Assembly (NCBI GenBank): GCA_902806595.1
Contig: CADCXC010000020.1
Location: forward strand, 62,001 to 126,000
Length of the DNA: 64,000 bases
Direction: 5' to 3'
Origin: Pyrenopolyporus hunteri
Lineage: Eukaryota; Ascomycota; Sordariomycetes; Xylariales; Hypoxylaceae
Both the position numbers and the translations under genes were made by a program. Under the pieces are notes generated by a model that searched no databases, was not told the DNA's origin, and was given only the letters and a program-made list of their open reading frames with translations. Of this stretch, positions 1 to 11,000 are shown in pieces; the stretch's first letter is position 1, and every line of letters starts with the position of its first letter.

Positions 1-2629
1 GTATCATCTTTAGCTACTTATGGTATTTTATTAGCCGGATGAAGTGCTAATAGTAAATATGCTTTTTTAGGATCTCTTAGAAGTACAGCTCAATTAATTA
101 GTTATGAATTAATATTGAGTTCTGCTTTATTATTGGTTATTATGCTTACTGGTAGTTTAAATCTAACTGTAAATGTAGAAGCACAAAGAGCTGTTTGATT
201 TCTATTACCTTTATTTCCTATGTTTATAATATTTTTTATAGGATCTATAGCAGAAACTAACAGACCTCCTTTTGATTTAGCAGAGGCTACTTATATGATT
301 TGGCCTCTTTAAAGATCTCAAATTGCTGGAAACTCTTATGTTTATAAGACAATCAGCAGGGAAGTTAACATATTATGTTAAAACCTTCAGAGACTTAATG
401 GGATCATTTAATATAGGTATTTATATTAGATATATTATAGGTATTTATATTAGATATGATATAGTCCAAATTTGTATGTAAATGCAAAAGAAAAAAAAGA
501 TAGAAATTTGACTTAAATATGTATTTTACCGATACTACCTTAGGTGTTAATTATTTAGTTAATAAAGGTTATCCCTATGGGATACCTAGGCTGAAAGTCT
601 GCACGGTAGCTAATTATAAATATTATTCTACTTCAAATTCAGATTCACAGTCATCTGACATATCTCTTATTCCTATTTTAACTATTGATAATCTAAATAA
701 TGAAGATAGTATTAAATCAAGTAATAAATTTATTACTTATTTTCATTTCTATTCACTGTAAAACCCTTATTTAGGGGATAACGAATAATCTAATAATAAA
801 AAAAAATGTTATATATATTAATAAGAGGTATCAGTTTAATAGTGGATATAGTAATTGCAGTACATTTAAGAATACGGTCACCCTTAGCTCGCGTAAAGGA
901 AACAGGATTTAATATAGATATAGCCGGTGTATGTAAGAGGGGTTTACATTCTATTTCTTTATTGAGAACAAAGATATTTGATTGTAATCCAATGTATCCT
1001 ACACACTTTAGGCATATTCCTAACACTAAAGGTATCAGATATATGAATACTCAAGTACAAAAATGTGCTATAAATCCTTGATTATTAACTGGTTTTTTAC
1101 GTTGAATCTGGTTTTATCTTTGGACTATCCTAAGATAGTAAGCGAACAAGCGGGTGAATTGTTGCACTTGAATTTACTATATCTTTACATGAAAAGGAGC
1201 AAGTTTTTATGAATGATGTTTGAAGTTATTTAGGAGTAGGTACTGTAAAAAAAGGAGGAAATAATCTAGTTAAATATCAAGTTAGATCTATTACTGATTT
1301 AGCTATTGTAATAGCACATTTTGAGAAGTATCCCTTAGTAACTCGAAAGTGAGTTGACTATCAACTATTTAAACAAGCTTTTGAAATAGTCAAACGTAAA
1401 GAGCATTTAAGTATTAGTGGTTTAGAAAAAATACTGAGTTTAAGAGCATCAATTAATAGAGGGTTATCTGATAAATTGAAAGTAGCATTCCCTAATATTA
1501 TCCCTACTCAAAGACCCTTGGTTAAATTACCGGTGAACTTAGACCCTTATTGATTAGCAGGGTTTGTTAGTGGAGAAGGGTGTTTTTTTTTATCTATATA
1601 AAGGAACCACAAAATTAGGGGTTTCTGCTTATTTAGTTTTTCAAATCACTCAGTATTCACGGGATGCAGAGTTAATGAAGAATCTTATCTCTTTATTCAA
1701 TTGCTTAGTTATGTTTTTCGTTCTAATAAGGATTATGGTGATTTTTTAGTAACTACCTTTTCCGATGTATATGATAAAATCATACCGTTTTTTTTTAATA
1801 TAAGATTGTAGGAGTTAAGGAAAGAGATTTTTCAGATTTTTGTAAAGCATCTGATATCATTAAAGCCAAAGGTCGTTTAACTCTTGAGGGATTAAAGGAG
1901 ATATCAGAATTAAAAGAAGGTATGAACCGTAAGAGAATGATTTAGCCTCGCGCGTGCCTATTCCCTTAAGGAATTGGGTGCGCTAGGTGGCAGGGTCGAT
2001 GATAATTTAATTTTGAAGTTTAAGAATAATGTAGAGTTAGCTAAACATTTGAATATATCTAAGGTAACAGTTGGTAAGTGTTTGATTTTAGGTCTTGTAT
2101 ATAGTAAAACTTATAGGTTTAAACCTATAGAAGATTAGATTTAATTTATCTATTTTTTTTGGAATCAGAATTAGTTAGTGGGTTTATGACAGAGCATGCG
2201 GCTGTAATTTTTGTATTTTTTTTCTTAGCTGAGTATGGAAGTGTTGTGTTAATGTGTATATTAACAAGTCTAATATTTTTTGGAGGGTATTTAATTTTGG
2301 ACATCATTTATCTATTAACTTATTTGGATTATATTATTTGAGAATTATTATTTATAGATTGAATACTTGTTTTAGATTATCTATTAGAAGATATAATGAA
2401 TACACCAGCATTAGAAGGATTGATATATGGTTTTAGCTTAGGATTCAAAAGTTCTATCCTGATATTTACTTTTATTTGAGCTAGAGCTTCTTTCCCTAGA
2501 ATACGTTTCGATCAATTAATGTCCTTTTGTTGAACAGTTTTATTACCTATAGTGTTTGCTTTTATTGTCTTAGTACCATGTATTTTATATAGTTTTGATA
2601 TATTCCCTATTAATATTTATTTATTTTAA
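1..2629 (+). CDS. nad1: NADH dehydrogenase subunit 1, 3' part (two exons)
   Basis: Nad1 is a proton-pumping membrane subunit of respiratory complex I in the inner mitochondrial membrane. The window opens inside the gene. Exon 1-288 reads in frame from base 1 (VSSLATYGILLAGWSANSKY) through the family signature ETNRPPFDLAEA. Exon 2162-2629 continues with ESELVSGFMTEHAAVIFVFF and ends with TAA at 2627-2629. TGA is read as Trp several times. The 1873-base gap between the exons is a group I intron: the exon ends in T, the intron ends in G, and the join restores the universally conserved DLAEAESELVSG. The 5' half of the gene must lie upstream of the window; a copy of its first exon occurs at 14888. 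nad4 follows 208 bases downstream. Identity is certain; the splice points rest on protein continuity. Confidence 0.96.
289..2161 (+). mobile_element. group I intron in nad1
   Basis: This intron interrupts nad1 in the codon run for DLAEA/ESELV. Conserved group I core pieces lie near the 5' end: a P element (aattgctggaaact) about 318-332, a Q-like piece (aatcagcaggg) about 351, an R element (ttcagagactta) about 386 and an S element (gatatagtcc) about 459. Most of the remainder is a decayed HEG. The upstream exon frame runs only to TAA at 310-312, so the HEG is not exon-fused. A short open frame at 519-761 with HEG-leader-like composition and another at 806-1080 that runs into the first LAGLIDADG motif suggest a once longer ORF. 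Confidence 0.85.
806..2138 (+). pseudogene. decayed LAGLIDADG homing endonuclease with NUMOD1 tail
   Basis: Fragments of a double-motif LAGLIDADG endonuclease lie in order but in different frames. A leader at 806-1080 runs into WLLTGF at 1079-1096. A frameshift then separates this from the motif remnant, and the body (FTISLHEKEQ, SLRASINRGLSDKLKVAFP) follows in another frame. The second motif (WLAGFVSGEGCFF) near 1552-1590 breaks at a T-run, and the C-terminal block (GVKERDFSDFCKASDIIKAK) is again shifted. At 2011-2138 a NUMOD1/IENR1-type helix-turn-helix segment (LAKHLNISKVTVGKC) ends with TAG. At least four frameshifts make it non-functional. The mixed LAGLIDADG-NUMOD1 architecture recurs in the cox3 introns of this window. 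Confidence 0.8.
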
Positions 2630-2641
2630 TCTTTATTTTTT

Positions 2642-2735
2642 TTTTTTCAGCTCCGCTGCCCAGCAAACACCCCTTGCGGGGGCGCCCCCCCCCCCCCCCT
2701 TGTGGTTAATTGTGTGCGCAAGGCTATTTTTAATT
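2642..2735. repeat. GC-rich cluster with long C run
   Basis: The nad1-nad4 spacer is AT-rich except for this GC-rich block, which holds a run of about 14 C next to a short inverted motif (ccccttgcgggggc). It resembles the GC clusters scattered through the window and marks a likely insertion. No gene is seen in the spacer. Confidence 0.6.
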
Positions 2736-2837
2736 AATATGTAACTTATTTTGACAAACATATTCATGTAATTGTTTACTTATGATGTAATTTTAATTTA
2801 ATTATGTGGGAAGTTTTATTATTGATTTAAATAATAA

Positions 2838-4352
2838 ATGTTGTTATCATCTTTATTATTAATACCTTTATTAGGGATATTTATAATATCTAGTAATATA
2901 TCCTATGAAGAGAGAGAACTAAAAATAAAATCTTATAAATTAACAGCTTTTGTAACATCTATTATAAATTTGGTGATATCTTTAGTAATATTCATATTGT
3001 TTGATTTTAGCAGTAATCAATTTCAATTCGTACAAGAACATTATGAATTTAACTTGTTTGATATTTATTTAGGTGTAGACGGAATATCTATTTATTTTGT
3101 ACTACTTACTACGGTTATTTTTCCGATTGTAGTGTTAAGTAATTGAAATTCTATTACTCAAAACGTAAAATCTTTTCTAATAATAGTTTTACTATTAGAA
3201 ACACTATTATTGGCTTGTTTTTTAGTATTAGATATATTATTGTTCTATATCTTTTTTGAATCAATCCTTCCACCTTTATTTTTATTAATAGGGCTATTTG
3301 GATCTTCAAACAGGGTAAGAGCTAGTTTTTATCTTTTCTTGTATACCTTGTTCGGTTCTCTTTTTTTATTGTTATCTATTTTAGCTATGTCTTCTATCAT
3401 AGGATCAACTGATATGGAAGTGTTATATAAATCTAATTTTGATTACATAACACAAATTTTTTTATTTTGTGGTATTTTTTTTTCTATAGCAGTGAAGACA
3501 CCTGTATATGGATTAAATAGTTGATTATTAAAAGCTCATACAGAAGCGCCTCTTAGCGGAAGTATAATTTTAGCAGCCATCGTATTAAAACTTGGTTTGT
3601 ATGGTATTATAAGATTAATGTTACCTATTATTCCTCAAGCTTCTTTGGACTTAACTTATATTGTGTATGTTATTGGGGTTATTACGGTAATCTACTCTAG
3701 TTTTAGTACACTTCGTACTTTGGACATTAAAGAGATGATAGCTTACTCTTCTGTGGCTCACGCAGCTATTTACTTAATGGGTGTTTTCAGTAATACGGTT
3801 GTAGGTATTGAAGGAGCAATTATTTTAGGTTTAGCCCACGGTCTAGTATCAAGCGCATTGTTCATTATTGCAGGTGGTGTTCTTTATGATAGAAGTGGAA
3901 CTAGATTAATTACTTACTATCGAGGAATAACACAACTTATGCCCCTGTGCTCCTTGTTATTCTTTATCTTTTGTTTAGGTAATTGTGGTACTCCATTAAC
4001 TTTAAACTTTATAGGGGAATTCCTTTCTCTTTATGGAACCTTTGAAAGATTACCTTTAATGGGGGCTTTAGCTTCATCTTCTATAGTATTATCGGGAGCT
4101 TACAGTATTTATTTATTCAACAGAGTAGCCTTCGGGGGTTCTTTCTCCTTATATTTCCAACAGAATTTTTTAGATCTAAGTAAGCGAGAATTTTATATAT
4201 TAGGGGTATTAGCATTATTAACAGTTTTATTTGGTATTTACCCTAACATTATATTAGATGGTTTACATTATAGTGTATCAACTTTAATTTATAGTTGCCC
4301 CGAAATATTAAATGGGTTAATTCCGGGGGTTGATTCTAACTTTGAAATTTAA
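2838..4352 (+). CDS. nad4: NADH dehydrogenase subunit 4
   Basis: Nad4 is an antiporter-like proton-pumping subunit of complex I in the inner membrane. The ORF is 504 residues in code 4, starts with ATG (MLLSSLLLIPLLGIF) and has no intron. It shows the many hydrophobic helices of the family and the signatures FESILPPLFLLIGL, LLKAHTEAPLSGS and EMIAYSSVAH. TGA codons at 3144 and 3522 encode Trp. The last stretch (ILNGLIPGVDSNFEI) looks unlike a typical Nad4 end. Directly after its TAA the same frame stays open with a HEG-derived domain, so the 3' end may have been replaced by an invading element. Length is in the normal range. Confidence 0.96.
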
Positions 4353-4583
4353 GACGGTGAAACTTACGTAAAATCTTTAAATAGAATTCATAGGGGTAAT
4401 CAACCTGTAGCTATAGAAAAGGTAGATAAGCTGGAAGATAGTAAAATTATTTATTCTTTTAATTCTATTTATGCCTATGCACAATTTTTAGAGGTAGACC
4501 CTAGTGCAGTTTATTACAGATTCCGAAAATGTAAACCTAATTTAACGGCAGGTAAATTACTTTATATCAGAAAAGCATCATAG
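4353..4583 (+). pseudogene. NUMOD1 (IENR1) domain remnant in frame after nad4
   Basis: Immediately after the nad4 stop the same reading frame is open for 76 codons to TAG at 4581-4583. The product carries a NUMOD1-like repeat (YSFNSIYAYAQFLEVDPSAV followed by YYRFRK), the DNA-binding helix-turn-helix found at the C terminus of GIY-YIG and HNH homing endonucleases. There is no start codon and no nuclease domain. It is probably the 3' end of a HEG that recombined with the nad4 3' end. Readthrough of the nad4 stop would produce a fusion, but there is no evidence for that. Confidence 0.65.
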
Positions 4584-4703
4584 GTTGAGAGGTACACTTT
4601 ATACTACGTAGTACAGTAATAAGAATAGAATAATTATTATTGTAATAATATTTCACGTTTTTATCGTTTGTGGATAATTTTTTTTTGACTTAAAATTAGT
4701 AAA

Positions 4704-5072
4704 GTGGTTATAAATATTGTAGTAGAGGTAAGTAAGCTGGGTGGTTTGCTTACCGGGTGGTGGAGGGACTATGATATGAGTTTCTTTGACCTTTATTTAG
4801 GAGTAGTTTATCATGTAGTTAGTAAATTTGAGGATAACTTAAACATTGTAGTACCATTTTTTGTAGCTTGCGCGCTTGCGCGCTTGCTAAGAAAAATATC
4901 CTCTTGGTGGTTTTAAACTAGCAGATTATCTTGATATTAAGACTAGTGTTTTTATGATGAAAAGAAAAGAACATTTAACTAGTGAAGGTTTATCTAAAAT
5001 TAAATATATAAATTATGGAATGAATAGAGGTAGAAATATTCGTTTTTTTTTATTAAATAACCAGGTTATTTA
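4704..5072 (+). pseudogene. C-terminal remnant of a LAGLIDADG endonuclease
   Basis: Pieces typical of the C-terminal third of LAGLIDADG proteins are recognisable: SKFEDNLNIVVPFF, then ADYLDIKTSVFMMKRKEHLT, then IKYINYGMNRGR. The first part is open from 4704 to 4916 and the rest lies in another frame. The break coincides with a GC-rich palindrome (gcttgcgcgcttgcgcgc) at about 4865-4888, which looks like an insertion into the HEG. No LAGLIDADG motif remains. Confidence 0.7.
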
Positions 5073-5569
5073 ATGTTTGGCTTTGCTGCAGGTGCTTGTA
5101 TATAAATAATTTTGTAGGCGGAGGAAATTAGTCTTTTTTTTTTTTTTTTTGTTAGTATTTATCTAGTGAAAAGTATTACTAGTGAAGCTAATGGTGAAAA
5201 GGTATAAGTGATAGATGATTCCTTCAAATATCTCCGAAAATGACTTTAATTTTTAGAAACGAGTCCATCAAAGCTCAGAACTATCAGTTCGAGTTATGCC
5301 GTATTCAACTCGAAAATACGCTTCGGCTTCGCGCTAGCTAGCGCTGCTAGATTAAGATTAAAAAAAGCCTTTTTTTTCATGATTTTAAGCTATCTCAGAA
5401 TAAATATATTAGATTCTCGCTATATTTATGTTTTTTATTCATACTTCTTTTTCCAGTAATAAATCATTACGAAACTATTTCTCTAAATAAATTTGCCCGC
5501 CGCCCAGCTTGACCTTCGGCCTATCAACGCGCTATCTTAGGGAATTTTTATTATGGTTTACTTATGACA
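5073..5569. other. intergenic accessory DNA with no gene
   Basis: No coding or RNA gene was found here. The stretch holds a long T run near 5132-5150, a GC-rich hairpin region about 5316-5355 (ttcggcttcgcgctagctagcgc), and a truncated copy of the dispersed palindromic element at 5483-5512 (ctaaataaatttgcccgccg) that is followed by unrelated GC-rich sequence. Confidence 0.6.
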
Positions 5570-5935
5570 GGGTCAAGTGATAGAGATACGAAATGATGCT
5601 GAGTATCTCATAAGTAGATAGCAAATAAACCAGAATTTTCGAGGAGATTGACCCGGGATTACTCGAAGGCGACTTACCATGTAGGTAATGTAGCGATTCA
5701 TACGACGGTTGTCATGGCGACGGAAGTGTAACTTACTTGGCATCCTTCTCCTCAGACCAACCAAAAAAATTTTTTTTGGTTGTCCTCCGACAACTCCAAA
5801 CGGAAATCTTATGCGGCTGGTATCCTGGTTCAGAGAACCGTTCAATTAGTAAGAGAGGTTTTTCCTATCCTGCGGATTTTAAAAATGTCCTTTTTCATCT
5901 TCACAAAAGCCTGGGTGCTAAGTACATTTTCCTGC

Positions 5936-6004
5936 GCAAGCCGCAAGCCGCAAGCCGCAAGCCGCAAGCCGCAAGCCGCAAGCCGCAAGCCGCAAGCCGC
6001 AAGC
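5936..6004. repeat. tandem heptanucleotide repeat, about 10 copies of gcaagcc
   Basis: The 7-base unit gcaagcc is repeated head to tail almost perfectly for 69 bases. Seven bases times three frames gives a seven-residue protein periodicity, which explains the repetitive ORF translations in this stretch. Confidence 0.9.
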
Positions 6005-6357
6005 TACTCATTGTTTCATTCTTTGTTAATGGGAGGGCTGATTTAACGAGGCCTCTTATCGAACTTAACCTACTCAATCTTTCCTCGGCCCATTTTCGGT
6101 TAGGCCGCCGCAAATGTAGGTTTATTACACCTAGTCATACCTGGTCGACAATACTCTCCTTCTACAGGTGATTTCAATTGATGTTCCTATGACGATCCCT
6201 GTAAACCCGGTAGTAGATGCGTCGTATGCAAGCCATAGGCGACTGCCTGTTAACGGCAAATAAGTACTCGGCCCACCTGGATTTGATTTATAAGACGCAT
6301 GCAGGTACCTGAATGAACAGATTCCGCGGCTCGCACCCTTCCAATTGTGCATTTCCT

Positions 6358-6385
6358 GCGAAGCGCGAAGCGCGAAGCGCGAAGC
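6358..6385. repeat. tandem heptanucleotide repeat, 4 copies of gcgaagc
   Basis: Four exact head-to-tail copies of gcgaagc are followed by a C-rich run with interspersed T. The unit is related to the gcaagcc repeat 350 bases upstream and to the GC clusters elsewhere. Confidence 0.85.
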
Positions 6386-6763
6386 CCCCTCCCCCCTCCC
6401 CCGGACACATAGTGTACCTGGGTGGATATACATCAGGATTAGGACCTAACCGTTCATCTCAACCCCGCGCGTTCCACTGTGATACCTGGTGGGGAAGATC
6501 TGCTCTCGTACAACTAAGAATATATAGTAGATAAGCTTAATGCTTATTGAAATTTCATATGGAGTTCACTTAATTTCAGTTGGTTTACGCTGTTTTACTA
6601 TTAAGATCGTTATCCAGTAGTTCCTGCGCGAGCCAGGAGTCCCCACCCCCCCCCCCCTTTTTTTTTCGCACGCACAAATGTTAATGTGTAAAGTGAATAA
6701 TAAATATTTTCCTTCCGCAGGAGCAAGCTACTTATATTTTTTTTTTTATTTACACCACATCCT

Positions 6764-6825
6764 CTAAATAAATTTACCCGCCGTGTTTTCTTACTTGACC
6801 CTTATCAGGGTCAAGTGAAGAAAAC
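6764..6825. repeat. dispersed 62-base palindromic element, copy 1
   Basis: A conserved leader (ctaaataaatttacccgccg) is followed by a long hairpin whose arms are gttttcttacttgaccct and its near-perfect reverse complement ending in gaagaaaac. The same unit occurs at 30687-30752, 40765-40826 and 46389-46450, with a truncated copy at 5483-5512. The start codon of the ORF at 6815 lies inside this copy. The element sits in spacers, an intron and a dead HEG, as expected of a short mobile hairpin element. Confidence 0.85.
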
Positions 6826-7377
6826 TAGTAATATAAATAAATATTTTATTTTTAATAATTTAAATAAGGATTTGGTAAATTCTTTATTGAGTATTTTGAA
6901 TCATTTAGGTTACGGTAAGTATGATGTGGCTTTTTATGTTAATCTCAATAGTTATTTATTATTGGATTTATATAATTTCGATTATTTAAGTAAAGGGCGT
7001 ATGACTTTACTTAAAGGAAATTTTGGTTATTCTGAACTTTTAGAAATTGTTATTAATGTTAATATTAATAAAACAGAAGTAGGTAATTGATGAGCAATCT
7101 TAATAGTCTTATCTAGTTTAGTTGATACAATTGAGGCGTATTTGGAGTCTGGTAAATATATAGCTAGTACTGATAAAGAGATTGTATTAGTTATAAACAA
7201 ACGTCCTGATGATGTTAATAGAGGCGGGGGGGGGCTTCGCGCTTCGCAGGAATGTTCCATGTAAATCTAGATAGTGAATCGGAAGGTGAATGTAAACAAG
7301 TTAGTGGTAAAAAAGCTCATGTTTATATACATAGTACTCGACTTATTGCTAATAAAGGTAAGCAAAACATACTATAA
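6815..7377 (+). pseudogene. unknown ORF broken by a GC cluster
   Basis: An AT-rich reading frame begins at ATG 6815, inside the palindromic element, and runs (TGA as Trp at 7088-7093) to a GC-rich insertion at about 7222-7250 (a run of G followed by cttcgcgcttcgc), where it is closed by TAA at 7262. Beyond the insertion a second frame (FHVNLDSESEGE to GKQNIL) runs to TAA at 7375. The two parts look like one former protein of about 180 residues shifted by the insertion. The N terminus was probably replaced when the palindrome landed. I recognise no family; it contains alternating hydrophobic and charged segments (WWAILIVLSSLVDTIEAYL). Confidence 0.5.
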
Positions 7378-7567
7378 ATGTTGCCGGAATTATTAGGTTT
7401 TATTCTACTTCACTCCCTTCACCCAGTGGTGCGCAAGCGAGGGGAGGGGTGCGACCCTGGCTCCGCAACCTTAAAGAATGGTAAATTAATAAAATTCTTT
7501 TCGTTTTATAATAAACGTTAATACTTATATTATAGTATTTGATAATATATCTTTTTTTTTTACTTTT

Positions 7568-7720
7568 ATGCCTCAATTAACACCTTTTTATTTTTTTAAT
7601 GAAGTAACTTTTGCATTTGCAATTCTTCTGATAACAATATATATGTTATCCAAATATATATTACCCAGATTTGTTCGTATATTTTTAGTTCGTACTTTTA
7701 TATCTAAATTATTTAATTAA
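7568..7720 (+). CDS. atp8: ATP synthase subunit 8
   Basis: Atp8 is a small single-span subunit of the F1Fo ATP synthase membrane sector. The ORF encodes 50 residues starting MPQLTPFYFFNEVTFAFAIL. It has the MPQL N terminus, one hydrophobic helix and a basic C-terminal tail (RIFLVRTFISKLFN), and it ends with TAA at 7718. Fungal Atp8 is usually 48-50 residues. It lies 348 bases upstream of atp6, the usual order. A GC cluster of about 60 bases lies between 7410 and 7480, just upstream. Confidence 0.95.
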   Translation: MPQLTPFYFFNEVTFAFAILLITIYMLSKYILPRFVRIFLVRTFISKLFN

Positions 7721-8068
7721 TATTTGTTCGATGTATAGTTATTTTAAATTATTATATTAAATAAATATTATGTTAAATAAATATTAAATTTCTCAAGATT
7801 CACAATTCAATTAATAATCTTTATCTTATATTTAAGGTATATAAGTATATGTATTTATCATCTGCTTCGCGGCCCGGCGCGCTATATATCCATCGCTGGA
7901 TATATTTAGCGCGGGGGGCCTGGACCTGGACCTGCTAAATATATGGGATAATGGGGAGTAATAATATAGCTGAGTTCGGCTATTTTATTACTATAGAAGA
8001 ATCGTGGAACGGCAAACGTTATATTTTTTTTTCGGTTAACTATTGAATACATTTATAATAATACTACG
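7721..8068. other. atp8-atp6 spacer with GC-rich hairpin
   Basis: The spacer is AT-rich apart from 7862-7935, where a strong inverted repeat (atatatccatcgctggatatat) is enclosed by GC arms (gcgcgc and gcgcgg) and followed by a duplicated hexamer (tggacc). A folded RNA here could be a processing signal between atp8 and atp6, or a GC-cluster insertion. No gene is seen. Confidence 0.55.
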
Positions 8069-11000
8069 ATGCAAGAATTAACTCAGTTTTTTAATTTAAC
8101 CAGGGAGATATTTAGTCCTCTAGATCAATTTGAAATTAGAGATTTATTAAATATGAATGCTCCTATTTTAGGTAATCTACATGTATCTATTACTAATATA
8201 GGATTATTTTTAATTGTAGGAGTTTTCTTTGTTCTAACTCTTAGCCTATTAAGTACAAATTATAATAGACTAGTCGGTAATAATTGATCAATAAGTCAAG
8301 AATCTTTATATGCTACTATACATAGTATAGTAACAAATCAAATAAACCCTAGAAATGGACAATTATACTTTCCATTTATATATGCTTTATTTATATTTAT
8401 ATTAATAAACAACTTGATAGGAATGATTCCTTACAGTTTTGCTTCTACAAGTCATTTTGTATTAACATTTGCTTTAAGTTTTACTATAGTTTTAGGTGCA
8501 ACTATATTGGGATTCCAAAAACACGGTCTAGTGTTTTTCTCTCTTTTAGTACCCGCAGGTTGTCCTTTAGCTTTACTGCCTTTATTAGTTTTGATAGAAT
8601 TCATAAAGTAGGTTAGGCCACTCTGTGAAAAAGAGCCAAATTCCGGGGACACCTTAAAGCTCTAGTAACCAAGGTTATGTTGTAAAGATATAACTGGCTT
8701 AGCTAATCACTACAGGTATGGTAATATCACTAGAGATAGAGAAAATAATATTTTAATTCAAAAATAGGTAATCGTGGATCTAAGTCAATTGCAAATTTTC
8801 CCAGGGATACTGGCTAACTTGCAATAGTAAAAGAGCAACGAGTAGACGGTTCTTCAGATAAGCTAATATCTGTAAGGTATACTCTAGTCGCCATGAGAGT
8901 GGTTTTGAGTAGAATCAAGTAAACTCAAATTAAAGTTTATGTATAGTCTTGGCCTTTATAAATTAAATCTGTTCGTATATATTTATTACATATATAAAAC
9001 TTTCGAGTGTTAAGTAGCCTAATTACTATATATGTAGTTCGTATTTTAAGACTGACATCTGATAACTCTATGATTGTGGCAACTAAGCATCAGACTAGAG
9101 GTATGCTATTAAGTCGGCCTTATATTCCTGTGGTGATTTATGCCTTTAACAGCAAAAGAACTATGTCTACATCTTCCAAGCCAGTACCTGTTAGAGTTTA
9201 TCTTAACCCTGACAAGGAAAAAGAACTAATTGTTAATGAAAATAAAGGGCGAACAGGTATTTATCGTTGGGTGCACATAGAATCAGGAAAAAGTTACATA
9301 GGTTCATCGATTAAGTTAAACGTTAGATTTAAACAATATTTTAATTATAATCATATATCATACCCTAAACGGAATTTGATTATTTATAAAGCTTTGTTAA
9401 AATATGGTTACGCAGGGTTTAGATTAGAAATTTTAGAGTATTGCTCTCCAGAGGTATTACTTCAAAGAGAACAATTCTACTTTGAGACGTTTAACCCTGA
9501 TTATAATATATTAAAAGTTGCAGGATCACCTTTAGGATATAGACATAGCGAAGCAGCTAAAAAACTAATAGGTATAGCATCTAAAAACAGAGAAGTATCT
9601 GAATCCTCTCGTGATCTCAGGAGAAAAGCTTTATTAGGTAAAATTTTTGATAAAGAGCGTATAGAAAAAATGCGTTTAAGCAATACCTTAAGAAAACCTG
9701 TTGTAGTTACTAGTACGGAAACAGGGGAGATCCTTGAATTTTCTTCTCTAACAGAAGCCGGAGAATATCTAGGTTTGTCTAGGGTTTCCGTAAGAAAATA
9801 TTTATTAAATAATATTCCTTACAAGAAATACATAATTTCTGCAAACTATCTATCTACAGCAGATAAGGAAATCACCGAGGTTTCTTCTCCTTCGAATGTC
9901 ACTAAAACATCACCACAGCCTCTCTTATTAACTAATAAGGAAACAGGAGAGACAAAAGAGTTTTCTTCTATTACAGAAGCTGCTGAATATTTGGAAATAT
10001 CTAGGGGGGCGTTATGATATTTTTTTAGTAAAGGGGTTAATACTGGGGAAGAAACCTTAAAAGGGTATACAATCTCTAAGATAGAAGGTTCCCAAAATAA
10101 AGTACACAGAAAAACCAAGAGTATAGAGGTTACCGATATTGATACAAAAGAAGTAACAGTGTACTCTTCGTTTACTTTAGCTGGGCAAGCTTTAGGTGTA
10201 GCTCCGTCAAGTCTATCCGGGTATTTTGCAAAAAACCGTACTAAACCTTTTAGAAAAAAGTATATATTAAAAATAGTTTAATAAAACTAGTTGCTATATT
10301 CTATATCTATTTCTTTCCCTACGCTTTAATAAATTGTGGGGTCGACAGGGTCAAAGGATAAGCATTTTTACTTTGTAGGGTTCCCATATGATATATGATT
10401 AAAAAATTAATATTTTAATAGGCCAAGAGTACAGTCGTTCATACTTAGCTAGGAATATTTCTTTAGGTTTAAGATTAGCTGCTAACATAAAAAGATGAGA
10501 TTAGGTAACTCTATCTAATTGTGTTCAAGAGCCAAGTTACGGGGACTCCTTAAAGCTTCTGGTACCAAGCTATAATCGAAAGGTTATAAGTGGATGAACT
10601 AATCACTCATGTACGGTAATAAGTCAGAAGATTCTAGTAATAGAAATAGGTAATCGCGTATCTAAATCAGATAATAATCTGTAAAAGAGCAACGAGTAGA
10701 CGGTTCTTCCATTAGGGCGCAAGCTATAAACTAATGGTAAGGTGTACTCTAGTCGCCGGGAAAGCCGGTTCTTAGGAGAAACTAAGTAACCTAAGATTAA
10801 AGATATCACAATAGCCTATCCTCATTTTACAACATTTTTATCTGAAGATCATTTAGAAAGAATGGTTAAAAATAATCCCTTTAGAGTGCCGATTATTCTT
10901 TCTAATATCGAAACAGGAGAGAATAAAGAATTTACTTCTTTGATACAGGCTGCTTTGTTTTTAGATGTTCATATGACTACTGTTAAAAGGTATTTAGTTA

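Larger units (their letters stand above)
5570..6540. other. GC-rich segment of unknown origin
   Basis: Base composition changes sharply here from the roughly 70 percent AT background to nearly balanced. Open frames exist on both strands (for example + 5737-6171 and - 6131-6433), but none shows a domain I recognise. The + frame contains an expanded heptanucleotide repeat read as a seven-residue repeat (KPQAASR). I could not match it to an rRNA, a group II intron, an RT or a plasmid polymerase by eye. It may be acquired DNA (nuclear, plasmid or another genome) in decay. I call no gene. Confidence 0.5.

Noticed and set aside
519..761. Independent gene in the nad1 intron
   Set aside because: It has the composition of a HEG leader, no domain, and precedes the decayed LAGLIDADG fragments.
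4704..4916. Stand-alone small ORF of 70 residues
   Set aside because: Its end matches the C-terminal part of LAGLIDADG proteins and it breaks at a GC insertion, so it is treated as a relic.
5936..6385. CRISPR-like array from the short repeats
   Set aside because: The units are contiguous heptamers without spacers, and the replicon is mitochondrial.
6131..6433. Minus-strand ORF of 100 residues in the GC-rich segment
   Set aside because: No recognisable domain, overlaps an equally open + frame, and the segment carries repeats and stops. All supported genes in the window are on the + strand.
5570..6540. Inverted rRNA or group II intron fragment
   Set aside because: Short resemblances (gtgcgagccg on the minus strand, gtacgagag) do not extend into rRNA or domain V structure.
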